Positions 52,755-61,828 of a stretch of 64,000 nucleotides of DNA are shown here, in pieces. A model generated the notes under the pieces. It made no database searches. It was not told the DNA's origin and saw nothing but the letters and a program-made list of their open reading frames with translations. Location of the stretch: NCBI RefSeq assembly GCF_028462495.1, contig NZ_JAQOWX010000006.1, positions 1 to 64,000 of the forward strand, in the 5' to 3' direction. Made by a program: the position numbers and the translations under genes. Positions within the stretch are counted from its first letter, which is position 1. Each line of letters begins with the position of its first letter. This DNA is from Roseateles_E sp005503085 (GTDB lineage: Bacteria; Pseudomonadota; Gammaproteobacteria; Burkholderiales; Burkholderiaceae_C).

Positions 52755-53414
52755 TTAGAACCCCTCCGCCCTGATCTTCGCCAAGGCGTCCCTCCAGATC
52801 GACAAGCGTGCGACGGCGCTGCCCGAGCTGGCGCTGCCCACCCCCTGCCACAGGCCTTCGCTGTTGAAGCTGAACACCGGCGCCAGATCGGCGCGCTGCG
52901 AGGCCGGTCGCACCTCGGTCTGCAGATTGTCCAGAATCAGCGGCTCGGCCTCGGGCTGGGCATAGTAGGCCAGCACCATATGGGCCTGCGGTCGACCGTC
53001 CAGCATCGCCCGCACATAGACCAGGCGCAGCCGCGCCTCCGGCACGCCGGCGGCCAGCAGGCTGAAATACTTGGCGATCGCATAGTCCTCGCAGTCGCCC
53101 TGGCCGCGGTCCAGGGTCTCCAGCGGGCTGGCCCAGTAATCGGGCCTGGCCCAGATGTCGCGGTCCTCGCGAAAGGCGATGCGCTGGTTGAAGAAGTCGT
53201 TGATGGGCTTGAGCCGCAGGCCCTCGTCGAGGCTGCCACTGCGCTCGACCAGCTGCTGCAGCTCGCGGGCGGCCGCCAGCGTGCGCGGACCGAAGCGCGC
53301 CGCGCCGGCCAGCACGCGTTCGGCCTCCCAGGCCTGCAGCCCGGGCGTCGGACTCAGCGCCAGGCAAGCAGCCAGCAGCGCCCCTGCAAAGACCGCCAAG
53401 CGGTATTCCTGCAT
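52755..53414 (-). CDS. lapG: LapG-like periplasmic transglutaminase-fold cysteine protease
   Basis: A 219-aa exported protease. A signal peptide (MQEYRLAVFAGALLAACLAL) precedes a bacterial transglutaminase-like domain with catalytic Cys108 (RGQGDCEDYAIAKY), His145 (GRPQAHMVLAYY) and Asp162 (LILDNLQTE). In Pseudomonas, LapG cuts the N-terminus of the adhesin LapA and releases the cell from the surface, and LapD holds it back when cyclic di-GMP is high. The gene precedes lapD by 25 bp. The adhesin substrate is not in the window. Confidence 0.93.
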   Translation of the reverse strand: MQEYRLAVFAGALLAACLALSPTPGLQAWEAERVLAGAARFGPRTLAAARELQQLVERSGSLDEGLRLKPINDFFNQRIAFREDRDIWARPDYWASPLETLDRGQGDCEDYAIAKYFSLLAAGVPEARLRLVYVRAMLDGRPQAHMVLAYYAQPEAEPLILDNLQTEVRPASQRADLAPVFSFNSEGLWQGVGSASSGSAVARLSIWRDALAKIRAEGF

Positions 53415-53573
53415 GGGAGCGCGCCGACGGTGGAGGTTCTGGGCTTTGGCCTGGGCCATACTTCGTTGCACTTTACCGTGCGCCCTCGCCTGCGCCGCCA
53501 CCTGCGGCCGTGCAGCCCGGATAATCAGCGGCAACAATCCTCGGCAGACGCGCTTGTTGCGCGTCTTGCGCTT

Positions 53574-54440
53574 ATGAATTCCCAATCGATACGTCAAGAA
53601 CTGGACAGCGCCCGCCGCAATGGCCCGCTGCGCCAGATCCATATTCCGCCCTGTCCGGAGCTGCTGCAGCGGCTGCAGGCCGCGATGGCCCATGCCGAAC
53701 CCGACCTCAACGAGGTGGCCCGGATCGCGGCCAGCGATGTCGCGATGTCGGCCACCCTGCTCAAGCGCGCCAACAGCCCGGTCTACAAGGAGCCTGGCGG
53801 TCTGCCCTGCACCACCGTAGGGCAAGCAATGAACCGCATCGGACTCGACGAGACCGCGGCGGTGATGACGGGCTTTCTGCTGCGCAACACCATCCCGGTC
53901 AACAGCCCTCATCTGCTGCGCTTCTGGGAGCGCTCCAGCAAGCGCGCGGTCGCGATGGCCTTCATCGCCCGCCAGCTGGCCGGGCTGTCGCCCGATATGG
54001 CCCACACCTACGGGCTGTTCTGCCATGTAGGCATGCCGGTGCTGCTGCAAAGCGTGCGCGGCTATGGCTCGACCATGGTGGAGGCGGCCGCCCGCATCGA
54101 CCGCCCCTATATCGCCACCGAGAACGCCAACCACAAGACCGACCATGCGGTGGTCGGCGCGCTGGTGATACGGGCCTGGAATATGGCGCCGGAGCTGATG
54201 TCGGCGATCCGGCTGCACCATGACTTCGAGTCACTGGGCCACGCCGGCATCGACCCCGACGTCCATACCCTGGTGGCGGCCGGCCTGGTGGCCGAGCACC
54301 TGATGCGCCGCCACGAGGCCCTGCCCGAAGACCTGGACTGGGCCGTCAACCATGCCGCCGCGCTCGACTGGCTGCAGATCGGCCTGGACGAGGTCGAGCA
54401 ATGGGACGAGCTGCTGCGGCCGCTGCTGGACGAGGCTTAA
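53574..54440 (+). CDS. HDOD-domain protein
   Basis: A 288-aa HDOD protein. The helical domain includes RIAASDVAMSATLLKRANSPVY and LDETAAVMTGFLLRNTIPV, and resembles a metal-dependent HD phosphohydrolase without its full metal-binding set. HDOD proteins act in signalling, often with cyclic di-GMP or chemotaxis components. It is divergent from lapG, with 159 bp between starts, which suggests but does not prove a link to the Lap pathway. Confidence 0.9.
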   Translation: MNSQSIRQELDSARRNGPLRQIHIPPCPELLQRLQAAMAHAEPDLNEVARIAASDVAMSATLLKRANSPVYKEPGGLPCTTVGQAMNRIGLDETAAVMTGFLLRNTIPVNSPHLLRFWERSSKRAVAMAFIARQLAGLSPDMAHTYGLFCHVGMPVLLQSVRGYGSTMVEAAARIDRPYIATENANHKTDHAVVGALVIRAWNMAPELMSAIRLHHDFESLGHAGIDPDVHTLVAAGLVAEHLMRRHEALPEDLDWAVNHAAALDWLQIGLDEVEQWDELLRPLLDEA

Positions 54441-54457
54441 ACCTAGACCCTGAACGC

Positions 54458-54922
54458 TCAGGCCGGCGAGGAGCGCAGGCCGTAGACCTTGTCGCCGAGG
54501 AACAGATACTCGGCGCGCAGGATCGCCTCGCCCTTCTCGCCGCTGAAGGTGAAGCCCAGCACACCCACGGTCGCGCCGGGCTTGATCTCCTCGACCCCCC
54601 AGGCCGCCAGCCGGGTCAGCGGCGCCAGCTCAATCTGCCATTGGCGGTCGCGCCGGGTCGGCAGCTGGGCTTTGGCGAGCAGGGCCGGGCCGTCCACCGC
54701 CGCGCTTTGTCTGGGCAGCACGCGCTGCTTCAGATCGGCCGGCAGCAGCGGCTTCTCGGGCAGCTCCAGCACCAGCTCGCCATGCGGATTGCGCCACATC
54801 ACCTGGGTCGCGCGGCCTTCGAGATAAAGCGGGCGCTCCTGGTCGAAGCTGCTCCAGCCATGGTGGGCCCAGGCCGGCAGGGTCAGGCCCAGTCCGGCGG
54901 TCAGCACAAGTCGTCGGTCCAT
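54458..54922 (-). CDS. DUF6152-type exported protein
   Basis: A 154-aa protein with a short N-terminal signal (MDRRLVLTAGLGLTLPAWA) followed by HHGWSSFDQERPLYLEGRATQVMWRNPHGELVLEL. The double His right after the predicted cleavage site and the conserved NPHG are typical of DUF6152; a metal-binding role has been suggested by such motifs but is not established. It is the last gene of a four-gene operon, 12 bp after the small membrane-protein gene that often accompanies this family. Confidence 0.8.
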   Translation of the reverse strand: MDRRLVLTAGLGLTLPAWAHHGWSSFDQERPLYLEGRATQVMWRNPHGELVLELPEKPLLPADLKQRVLPRQSAAVDGPALLAKAQLPTRRDRQWQIELAPLTRLAAWGVEEIKPGATVGVLGFTFSGEKGEAILRAEYLFLGDKVYGLRSSPA

Positions 54923-54934
54923 CGCGCATCTCCT

Positions 54935-55354
54935 TCAAGCATAAGCAATCCATCGGCCGCAGATGATGACAGCCATCCAAAACCCCAGTGACAGCAGGCA
55001 TTGCAGCCTGGCCAGCCCGTCATCTGCCGACACGCCGCTGCGGGCATGGAAAAAGGCCGCATTGCCGCCGGCCAGGCAGATCAGCAGCAGCTTGAGACGG
55101 AAGGCCGGATTGGCCAGCAGCTCCTGCGGCTGGGTCGCGAACATGGTCAGCCCGGTGGCGGCGCACAGACCGAAACCGAACAGGGCCGGCAGCAGGGTCA
55201 GCCGCGCCAGCGCCGCCGCCGGCAGCTCGCGCGCCAGGCCCAGCGCCCGCAGCTCGAACACCAGCAGCCCGCCGAACAGCATCGCGATGCCGACGATGTG
55301 CACGGCCTCCAGCGCCGGATAGGCCCAGGGGTGGGAAGCCAGGCCGTCCAGCAC
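54935..55354 (-). CDS. Small four-segment membrane protein (DUF6644-like), GTG start
   Basis: A 139-aa integral membrane protein with about four hydrophobic segments, beginning VLDGLASHPWAYPALEAVHIVGIAMLFGGLLVFELRALG. The conserved His in HIVG and HPWAYP are family-like. The GTG at 55354 gives the usual N-terminus; no ATG exists in frame near it. It starts 8 bp after the VOC gene stop and sits next to the DUF6152 gene, its common neighbour in other genomes. Heme or metal binding is possible, and the function is unknown. Confidence 0.75.
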   Translation of the reverse strand: MLDGLASHPWAYPALEAVHIVGIAMLFGGLLVFELRALGLARELPAAALARLTLLPALFGFGLCAATGLTMFATQPQELLANPAFRLKLLLICLAGGNAAFFHARSGVSADDGLARLQCLLSLGFWMAVIICGRWIAYA

Positions 55355-55362
55355 GGCGCGAC

Positions 55363-55725
55363 TCAGCCGGGGTACTGGACCAGCTGCAGCTGGTTGCCGG
55401 CCGGATCCACCAGGGTGGCAAGCCAGCCGCCCCAGGGCTGCTGCTCGGGTGCGCCGCTGAAGGGCACCCCCGCCGCGCTCAGCGCGGCATGGCGGGCGCG
55501 GATGTCGGCAGCCACAAAGGACAGACCGGTGAAGCGGCCCACCAGGGCCTGCTCCGGCGCGTCGCTCGCCACGCTCTCCAGCACCAGATCCGCCGACCCG
55601 GCATCGAAGACGCAATAGCCGGCGCCGGCATCACCATGCTTCAGCTTGAAGCCCAGCGTCTGCTGATAGAAGAGCTGGGCCGAGACCAGATCGCGCACAA
55701 AAACGCGCACGGCGGCGAGCCTCAT
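55363..55725 (-). CDS. VOC (glyoxalase/bleomycin-resistance) family protein
   Basis: A 120-aa single VOC-fold protein with two beta-alpha-beta-beta-beta halves: MRLAAVRVFVRDLVSAQLFYQQTLGFKLKHG and GLSFVAADIRARHAALSAAGVPF, ending WLATLVDPAGNQLQLVQYPG. The late Glu ligand of many glyoxalases is replaced by Gln in QLQLVQ, so metal-dependent catalysis is doubtful. Its ATG overlaps the ankyrin gene stop (ATGA). Confidence 0.86.
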   Translation of the reverse strand: MRLAAVRVFVRDLVSAQLFYQQTLGFKLKHGDAGAGYCVFDAGSADLVLESVASDAPEQALVGRFTGLSFVAADIRARHAALSAAGVPFSGAPEQQPWGGWLATLVDPAGNQLQLVQYPG

Positions 55726-56093
55726 GGGCTGATGCTCCGTTGACGCGGGGAATGCAGGGCCTGCAGCCAGCGCCGCCAGAAGCCGGCCTGCGGCGGTGCA
55801 AGCTCGGCCTGCGGGTCGATCAAGCGAAGCAGCTCGGCGCTGCCCCGGTGGCGGGCCGCCTGCAGCGGCGTCATGCCATCGGTCTCGGACAGCAGCTGCC
55901 GGTCGGCGCCGTAGTCCAGCAGCAGGGCCGCCGCGTCCTGCTGGCCGGCCAGGATGCTGGCCACCAGCGGCGTGCTCATGAACTCCGGGTGCTGATAGTT
56001 CGGATCGACGCCCGCGCGCAGGTGGTAGCGCAGCAGCTCGATATCGCCATCGACCGCCGCAGCAAACATCTCCTTCCAGTCTCCGCCTGACAT
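55722..56093 (-). CDS. Ankyrin-repeat protein
   Basis: A 123-aa protein with about three ankyrin repeats: DWKEMFAAAVDGDIELLRYHLRAGVDPN, STPLVASILAGQQDAAALLLDYGAD and GMTPLQAARHRGSAELLRLI. It has no signal peptide, so it should be cytoplasmic and bind a protein partner. The start at 56093 follows the first-repeat pattern; the longer upstream frame is shadow. It is the first gene of the operon with the VOC, membrane and DUF6152 genes. Confidence 0.85.
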   Translation of the reverse strand: MSGGDWKEMFAAAVDGDIELLRYHLRAGVDPNYQHPEFMSTPLVASILAGQQDAAALLLDYGADRQLLSETDGMTPLQAARHRGSAELLRLIDPQAELAPPQAGFWRRWLQALHSPRQRSISP

Positions 56094-56192
56094 GGCTGTC
56101 TCCCCTGCTGTGCCGTCCCGTGCTTGTACCACCGCCGGCAGCTCGCCGGAAAGCCCCGGTGCGCGGATCCGACCCGTGGACAATGCGCAAGC

Positions 56193-56792
56193 ATGACCAT
56201 CGCTCTTGGACGCATCGCCGGCGGCAGCCTGGCCCGCCGGCGCGGGGGCTTGCTGCTGCTGATCGTGCTGCTGGCGCTGCCGCTGGGCTGGCGTCTGTTC
56301 GGGCCGCGCGGTATCGATGTGGAGCTCACGCGCAAGACCTGGCGCTTCGAGATCAAGGTCGAGAAACGGGTCGATGAAAGCGGCTCCGCCTGGTGCGAGG
56401 AGATGCCGGCCGGCGCCCGCGAGATCGAGCGCCGCCGGCTGGACGCCCCCGGCGGCGGCGCCGACCATTGCCGCTTCATGCAGCCGCAATGGCGCAGCCA
56501 GTACACGCTGCGCTCAGAAGGCGACGCGGCGACGCCGGTGCAATGGCCGCAGCCGGTGCTCAGCGAGCTGCCGCCGGACCGGCTCGGCGCCCAGCGCCTG
56601 GGCCAGCGCCAGGCCTTCTTCGAGGCACATCTGCGCGCCGGTGAGGGTCAGGTCTGGACCTGCAAGCTCAGCGAGGCGCACTGGTCGGCACTGGCGCTGG
56701 GCACCAAGCTGCGGCTGCAGATCGATCGCCGGGGCGTGGCGGACTGCGCGAGCCTGATGCCACGCGCTCGTGCGCCGACTCAGTCTGGCTGA
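56193..56792 (+). CDS. Membrane-anchored protein of unknown function
   Basis: A 199-aa protein I do not recognise. A basic N-terminus and one hydrophobic segment (about residues 20-38, LLLLIVLLALPLGWRLFGP) anchor it in the inner membrane, with the rest periplasmic. Four Cys occur in the exported part (WCEEM, HCRFM, WTCKL, ADCASL) and could form two disulphides. GACAAT ends 8 nt before the ATG and no Shine-Dalgarno is seen. Its 3' end overlaps the LysR gene by 13 bp. Confidence 0.65.
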   Translation: MTIALGRIAGGSLARRRGGLLLLIVLLALPLGWRLFGPRGIDVELTRKTWRFEIKVEKRVDESGSAWCEEMPAGAREIERRRLDAPGGGADHCRFMQPQWRSQYTLRSEGDAATPVQWPQPVLSELPPDRLGAQRLGQRQAFFEAHLRAGEGQVWTCKLSEAHWSALALGTKLRLQIDRRGVADCASLMPRARAPTQSG

Positions 56793-57697
56793 ACTCGCTG
56801 CCCCTCCAGCAAGGGCAGCCAGGCCCGCGTGCCCTCGTACAGATGATCGAACAGCGCCTTGATACGCGGCACGGGGCGCAGCTCGACGCGGGTCAACAAC
56901 CAGAGTTCGCTGCGCCAATCGCGCGGCGGTTCGAAGACGCGCCGCAGGTTCGGATCGGCGTCGCCGAGATAGCAGGGCAAGGCGCCGAGGCCGACGCCGG
57001 CGCGCAGCAACTGGCGCACATTGACCAGCGAATTGGTCCGCATCGCCACCTGGCGAGCCAGGCCCTGGCGCTCGAGCCAGCGGGCCGAGCTCAGATGGGC
57101 CAGCTGATCATCGACGCCCACCCAGGGCAGGCTGTCGAGCCGGTCCGCCCGCACGCCGCCGAGCTTGCGTGAGCAATAGGCCGTGGCCTCGACCCGCGCC
57201 AGCCGCCGCCCGATCAGGGACTCCGGCGGCTTGCCGCCCGAACGCAGCGCGACATCGACCGCCCCCTGCTGCACATCGTCCATCGCATTGCCACTGCTCA
57301 GGCCCAGCTGGACCTGGGTGCGCGCCTGGTAGCTTGCCAGCAAGGGCGGCAGCAGCTCCTGCATCCAGGTATCGGCCACGCTGAGCCGCACCAGGCCGCC
57401 GGGCCAGGCCTGTCGGCCGCGCAGGCCCTCGGTGACCGTCTGCAGCTCGCTGCCCATGCGTTGCGCAAACTCGACCAGTTCGGCCCCGGCGCGGGTCGGC
57501 GCGTAGCCGGCACGCAGCCGCTCGAACAGCTGCACGCCCAGCCGCGCCTCCAGCGCCCGCAGGCGCCGGAACAGGGTCGCATGGCTCACCCGGCCGGCCT
57601 CGGCGGCGGCGGCGAGGCGCCCATGGCGGGCAATCTGCAGCACCACGCGCAGATCATCCCAATCGAGGTCGGAGTTGGCAGCAGCAGAGACGGTCAT
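56780..57697 (-). CDS. LysR-family transcriptional regulator
   Basis: A 305-aa LysR regulator. The N-terminal winged HTH reads DLRVVLQIARHGRLAAAAEAGRVSHATLFRRLRALEARLGVQLFERL, with the typical linker helix. The effector-binding domain has RLSVADTWMQELLPPLL and VDVALRSGGKPPESLIGRRLARV. The start at 57697 (MTVSAAANSDLDWDDLR) is preferred to one 7 codons upstream. It is divergent from the PaiB-like gene, with 89 bp between starts, its most likely target. The effector is unknown. Confidence 0.92.
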   Translation of the reverse strand: MTVSAAANSDLDWDDLRVVLQIARHGRLAAAAEAGRVSHATLFRRLRALEARLGVQLFERLRAGYAPTRAGAELVEFAQRMGSELQTVTEGLRGRQAWPGGLVRLSVADTWMQELLPPLLASYQARTQVQLGLSSGNAMDDVQQGAVDVALRSGGKPPESLIGRRLARVEATAYCSRKLGGVRADRLDSLPWVGVDDQLAHLSSARWLERQGLARQVAMRTNSLVNVRQLLRAGVGLGALPCYLGDADPNLRRVFEPPRDWRSELWLLTRVELRPVPRIKALFDHLYEGTRAWLPLLEGQRVQPD

Positions 57698-57786
57698 ATT
57701 TGCAATGCTAGCGTTCAAATCTGCCGATCTGCGCCAGGTCTTGCGTTTCTAGACTGCGAGCATCGCAACCGCAGCACCGAATCCCC

Positions 57787-58422
57787 ATGTCGATGTACGA
57801 AAGCCTGCCCTTCCAACCCGCCGCCGACAGCGAGATCGAGCGCCTGGTCGCCGCCCATCCGCTGGCCACCCTGGTCAGCAGCGACGCGGGCCGCATGCTC
57901 GCGACGCCCCTGCCGCTGATACTGCAGCGCGATGCGGACGGCAGCCGCGTCTTCATCGGCCATCTCGCCCGTCGCAACCCGCAGCACGAGATGCTCAAGC
58001 GCAATCCGAAAGCGCTGGCGACCTTCACCGGCGCGCAGGGCTATATCGCCAGCAGCTGGTTGCGCAGCCGCCGCTACGCGCCGACCTGGAACTACGAGTT
58101 CGTGCAGTTCGAGCTCGATGTGGCCCTCATCGACACGCCCGAGGAGACGCTGTTCGCGCTCGACACGCTGATCGCGCATGTCGAGGCGCCCTACCCGAAC
58201 CCCTGGCGCAGCGCCGAGATGGGCCCGCGGCGCGAACAGCTGGCGCAATACATCGTGCCCTTTCGTGCGCGCGTGATCGAGGCTCGCGCGCAGTTCAAGC
58301 TCGGCCAGGGGGATCCGGCAGAAGCGCTCGAGGACACGCACGCGGCGCTGGCACGCTACGGGCAGTTCGAGCTGGCCGAGGCGATGCGCAGGCATGAGCG
58401 GCTTCTTGCCGCGCAAGGCTGA
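57787..58422 (+). CDS. PaiB-family FMN-binding protein
   Basis: A 211-aa protein of the PaiB family, annotated elsewhere as an FMN-binding negative transcriptional regulator. The split-barrel part contains LVAAHPLATLVSSDAGRMLATPLPLIL, FIGHLARRNPQHEML and ASSWLRSRRYAPTWNYEFVQF. The C-terminal helices (GDPAEALEDTHAALARYGQFELAEAMRRHE) are less conserved. Enzymatic or regulatory use of a flavin is possible. It is divergent from a LysR gene that probably controls it. Confidence 0.9.
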   Translation: MSMYESLPFQPAADSEIERLVAAHPLATLVSSDAGRMLATPLPLILQRDADGSRVFIGHLARRNPQHEMLKRNPKALATFTGAQGYIASSWLRSRRYAPTWNYEFVQFELDVALIDTPEETLFALDTLIAHVEAPYPNPWRSAEMGPRREQLAQYIVPFRARVIEARAQFKLGQGDPAEALEDTHAALARYGQFELAEAMRRHERLLAAQG

Positions 58423-58426
58423 CCAG

Positions 58427-58452
58427 AAAAAAGGCCGGCAATGCCGGCCTTT
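58427..58452 (-). terminator. Intrinsic terminator after lpdA (works also for the PaiB-like gene)
   Basis: AAAGGCCGGC (58430-58439) pairs with GCCGGCCTTT (58443-58452) with a 3-nt loop. The minus strand then reads into six T, 18 bp past the lpdA stop. On the plus strand only TTTCTG follows, giving weaker termination for the convergent gene ending at 58422. Confidence 0.92.
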
Positions 58453-58470
58453 CTGACGAGGCGGATGAAC

Positions 58471-60258
58471 TCAGCGCCGCGCCGGCGGCACGTCCGTGCA
58501 GGAGCCATGCGCCACTTCCGCAGCCAGGCCTATGCTTTCGCCCAGCGTGGGATGCGGATGGATGGTCTTGCCGATGTCCACCGCGTCGGCGCCCATCTCG
58601 ATGGCCAGCGCGATCTCGCCGATCATGTCGCCGGCATGGGTGCCGACGATGCCGCCGCCGATGATGCGGTGCGACTCTTCATCAAACAGCAGCTTGGTGA
58701 AGCCCTCGTCGCGGCCGTTGGCGATGGCCCGACCGGAGGCCGACCAGGGCAGCAGGCCCTTCTTGATCTTGATGCCCTTGGCCTTGGCCTCCTCCTCGGT
58801 GATGCCCACCCAGGCCACCTCGGGGTCGGTATAGGCCACGCTGGGAATCACGCGGGCGTCGAACTGCGCCTTGGCCAGATTGGCGTCGCCCAACAGTTCG
58901 CCGGCAATCACTTCGGCCGCCACATGGCCCTCATGCACGGCCTTGTGCGCCAGCATGGGCTGGCCGACCAGGTCGCCGATCGCGAACACATTGGCGACAT
59001 TGGTGCGCATCTGCACATCCACCGGAATGAAGCCGCGCTCGCTGACGATGACACCGGCCTTGTCGGCGCCGATCTTTTTGCCATTCGGCGTGCGGCCCAC
59101 GGCCTGCAGCACCAGGTCGTAGACCTGGGGCTCCTTGGGTGCGCCCTCGCCTTCGAAGGTGACCTTGATGCCTTCGGGCGTTGCCTCGGCTGCCACCGTC
59201 TTGGTGTTCAGCATGATGTTGTCGAAGCGCGGCGCATTCATCTTCTGCCAGACCTTGACCAGGTCGCGATCGGCGCCGGTCATCAGCGTGGGCAGCATCT
59301 CCACCACATCCAGGCGCGCGCCCAGCGTGCTGTAGACCGTGCCCATCTCCAGGCCGATGATGCCGCCGCCGACGATCAGCATGCGCTTCGGCTTGGTCGT
59401 CAGCTCCAGCGCGCCGGTCGAGTCGATCACGCGTGGATCCTGCGGCATGAAGGGCAGGCGCACGGCCTGCGAACCGGCCGCCAGGATGATGCGCTTGAAC
59501 TTCAGCGTCTGGGTCTTGCCGGTCTTCTCCTGGCCCTCGCCCGCCGTCTCTTCGACGCTCAGGTGGTTCGCATCCAGCAGCGAGCCATAGCCACGCACCA
59601 CCGTGACCTTGCGCATCTTGGCCATCATGGCCAGACCGCCGGTCAGCTTGCCGATGACCTTCTGCTTGTGCTTGAGCAGCTTGGGCAGCTCGACCGTGGG
59701 CTCGCTGAAGGTCACGCCCAGATCGGCGAAGTGTTTCACCTCGTCCATCACCGCCGCGACGTGCAGCAGGGCCTTGGACGGAATGCAGCCGACATTCAGG
59801 CAGACGCCGCCCAGTGTCGTGTAGCGCTCGACCAGGGCCACCTTCAGACCCAGGTCGGCGGCGCGGAAAGCGGCCGAATAGCCACCAGGGCCGCCGCCCA
59901 GCACGACCAGGTCGTACTCGCCGTCGGCACTGCCCGCAAAGCTGGCAGCCGTCGGCGCAACGGCGGGTGGCGCTGCCGGTGCGGCAGCAGGTGACGGCGC
60001 GGGCGCTGGTGCAGCGGCCGCATCCGATTCCAGCATCAGCACCAGGCTGCCCTGATTCACCACATCGCCGACCTTGAGCTTCAGCTCCTTGACGACGCCG
60101 GCGTGCGTCGACGGGATCTCCATCGAGGCCTTGTCGCTCTCCACCGTAATCAGGCTTTGCTCGACCTTGATGGTGTCGCCGGCCTTGACCAGCAGTTCGA
60201 TCACCGCGACGTCCTTGAAGTCGCCGATGTCCGGGACTTTCACTTCAATCAATGCCAT
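58471..60258 (-). CDS. lpdA: Dihydrolipoyl dehydrogenase (E3) with N-terminal lipoyl domain
   Basis: Reoxidises the dihydrolipoyl groups of pyruvate dehydrogenase with NAD+. It is 595 aa, longer than the usual 470 because residues 1-77 form a lipoyl domain (lipoyl Lys43 in ESDKASMEIPS) joined by an Ala/Pro linker to the flavoprotein core from about residue 113. The core has VVLGGGPGGYSAAFRA and the redox disulphide Cys153/Cys158 in GGVCLNVGCIPSK. The C-terminal His is expected in IHPHPTLGES. The start at 60258 is set by the lipoyl domain. It is the last gene of aceE-aceF-lpdA and ends at a strong terminator. Confidence 0.97.
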   Translation of the reverse strand: MALIEVKVPDIGDFKDVAVIELLVKAGDTIKVEQSLITVESDKASMEIPSTHAGVVKELKLKVGDVVNQGSLVLMLESDAAAAPAPAPSPAAAPAAPPAVAPTAASFAGSADGEYDLVVLGGGPGGYSAAFRAADLGLKVALVERYTTLGGVCLNVGCIPSKALLHVAAVMDEVKHFADLGVTFSEPTVELPKLLKHKQKVIGKLTGGLAMMAKMRKVTVVRGYGSLLDANHLSVEETAGEGQEKTGKTQTLKFKRIILAAGSQAVRLPFMPQDPRVIDSTGALELTTKPKRMLIVGGGIIGLEMGTVYSTLGARLDVVEMLPTLMTGADRDLVKVWQKMNAPRFDNIMLNTKTVAAEATPEGIKVTFEGEGAPKEPQVYDLVLQAVGRTPNGKKIGADKAGVIVSERGFIPVDVQMRTNVANVFAIGDLVGQPMLAHKAVHEGHVAAEVIAGELLGDANLAKAQFDARVIPSVAYTDPEVAWVGITEEEAKAKGIKIKKGLLPWSASGRAIANGRDEGFTKLLFDEESHRIIGGGIVGTHAGDMIGEIALAIEMGADAVDIGKTIHPHPTLGESIGLAAEVAHGSCTDVPPARR

Positions 60259-61828
60259 GTTCTTCGCTCCCCGATCAGAGTGCAATGCGGCGGAAGTCCG
60301 CCAGCAAGGACGCGAAATAGACATTGAAGCGGGCCGCAGCCGCGCCGTCGATCACGCGGTGGTCCCAGCTCAGGCTCAGCGGCAGGATCAGGCGCGGCTG
60401 GAAGGCCTTGCCGTCCCAGACCGGCTCGATGCTGCTCTTGCAGACGCCCATGATGGCGACCTCGGGCGCGTTAATGATGGGCGTGAAGTACTTGCCACCG
60501 ATGCCGCCCAGCGACGAGATCGAGAAGCAGCCACCGCTCATATCGGCCGGACCCAGCTTGCCGTCGCGCGCCTTCTTGGCCAACTCGCCCATTTCCTGGC
60601 TGATCTGGAAGATGCCCTTCTTGTCGGCGTCCTTGATGACGGGCACGACCAGGCCGTTGGGCGTGTCGGCCGCGAAGCCGATGTGGAAGTAGTTCTTCAG
60701 CACCAGGGTGCCGTCGACGTCCAGCGAGCTGTTGAACTCGGGGAATTTCTTCAGCGCCGCGACGGCCGCCTTGATCATGAAGGCCAGCATCGTGACCTTG
60801 ATGCCCGATTTCTCGTTTTCCTTATTGGTCGCGACGCGGAAGGCTTCCAGCTCGGTGATGTCCGCATCGTCGTGATTCGTCACATGCGGGATCACAACCC
60901 AGTTGCGGTGCAGATTGGCGCCGCTGATCTTCTTGATGCGCGACAGCTCCTTGCGCTCGATGGGGCCGAACTTCTCGAAGTCGACCTTGGGCCAGGGCAG
61001 CAGGCCCGGCAGAGCGCCACCGGCGGCAGCAGCCGGAGCGACGGCCTTCTGCGCGGCGGTCTGAACGCTGCCGGCCATCACGGCCTTGACGAAACCCTGC
61101 ACATCGGATTCAGTGATGCGGCCCTTGGCGCCCGAGCCCTTGACCTCGGCCAGCGGCACACCCAGCTCGCGCGCCAGCTTGCGGATGCTGGGCGAGGCAT
61201 GCGGCAGCTTGCCGCTCGGGGAACTCGGCTCATGGGCGGGCAAGGCAGCAGCCGGCGCAGCAGCGGCAACAGCCGGTGCCGCCGCAGGTGCGGCAGCCGG
61301 TGCAGGTGCCGCAGCCGGTGTCGCAAGGGCCGGTGTCGGGGCAGTGCCCTTCACCTCCAGCAGCGCCAGCAGCGTGCCCTTGGCGACCTTGTCACCGACC
61401 TTGACCTTCAGGTCCTTGATCACGCCGGCGTGCGAGGACGGGATCTCCATCGAGGCCTTGTCGCTCTCGACCGTGATCAGGCTTTGCTCGACCTTGACGG
61501 TGTCGCCGGCCTTGACCATCACCTCGATCACCGCGACCTCATCGAAATCGCCGATGTCAGGCACGACCACCTCGACCATGCCGCTGGCGGCAGGCGCGGC
61601 AGCGGGTGCCGGAGCGGCAGCGACGGGCGCGGGAGCCGGCGCTGCAGTGGCTGCAGGTGCTGGCGCAGCAGCGGCCGCGCCCTCGGCTTCCAGCAGCAGC
61701 ACAACGCTGCCCTCATTGACCGTGTCACCGATCTTGACCCTGATCTCCTTGACGACGCCGGCGCCCGAGCTGGGGATCTCCATCGAGGCCTTGTCGCTCT
61801 CGACGGTGATCAGGCTCTGCTCGGCCTT
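60113..61828. repeat. Three near-identical lipoyl-domain coding segments
   Basis: A 56-bp stretch encoding the lipoyl-lysine region is almost unchanged at 60113-60168 (lpdA), 61440-61495 (inner aceF domain) and 61773-61828 (outer aceF domain). It keeps the same codons at most positions (for example GGGATCTCCATCGAGGCC). The wider lipoyl domains are also alike but diverge more outside this block. Confidence 0.85.
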
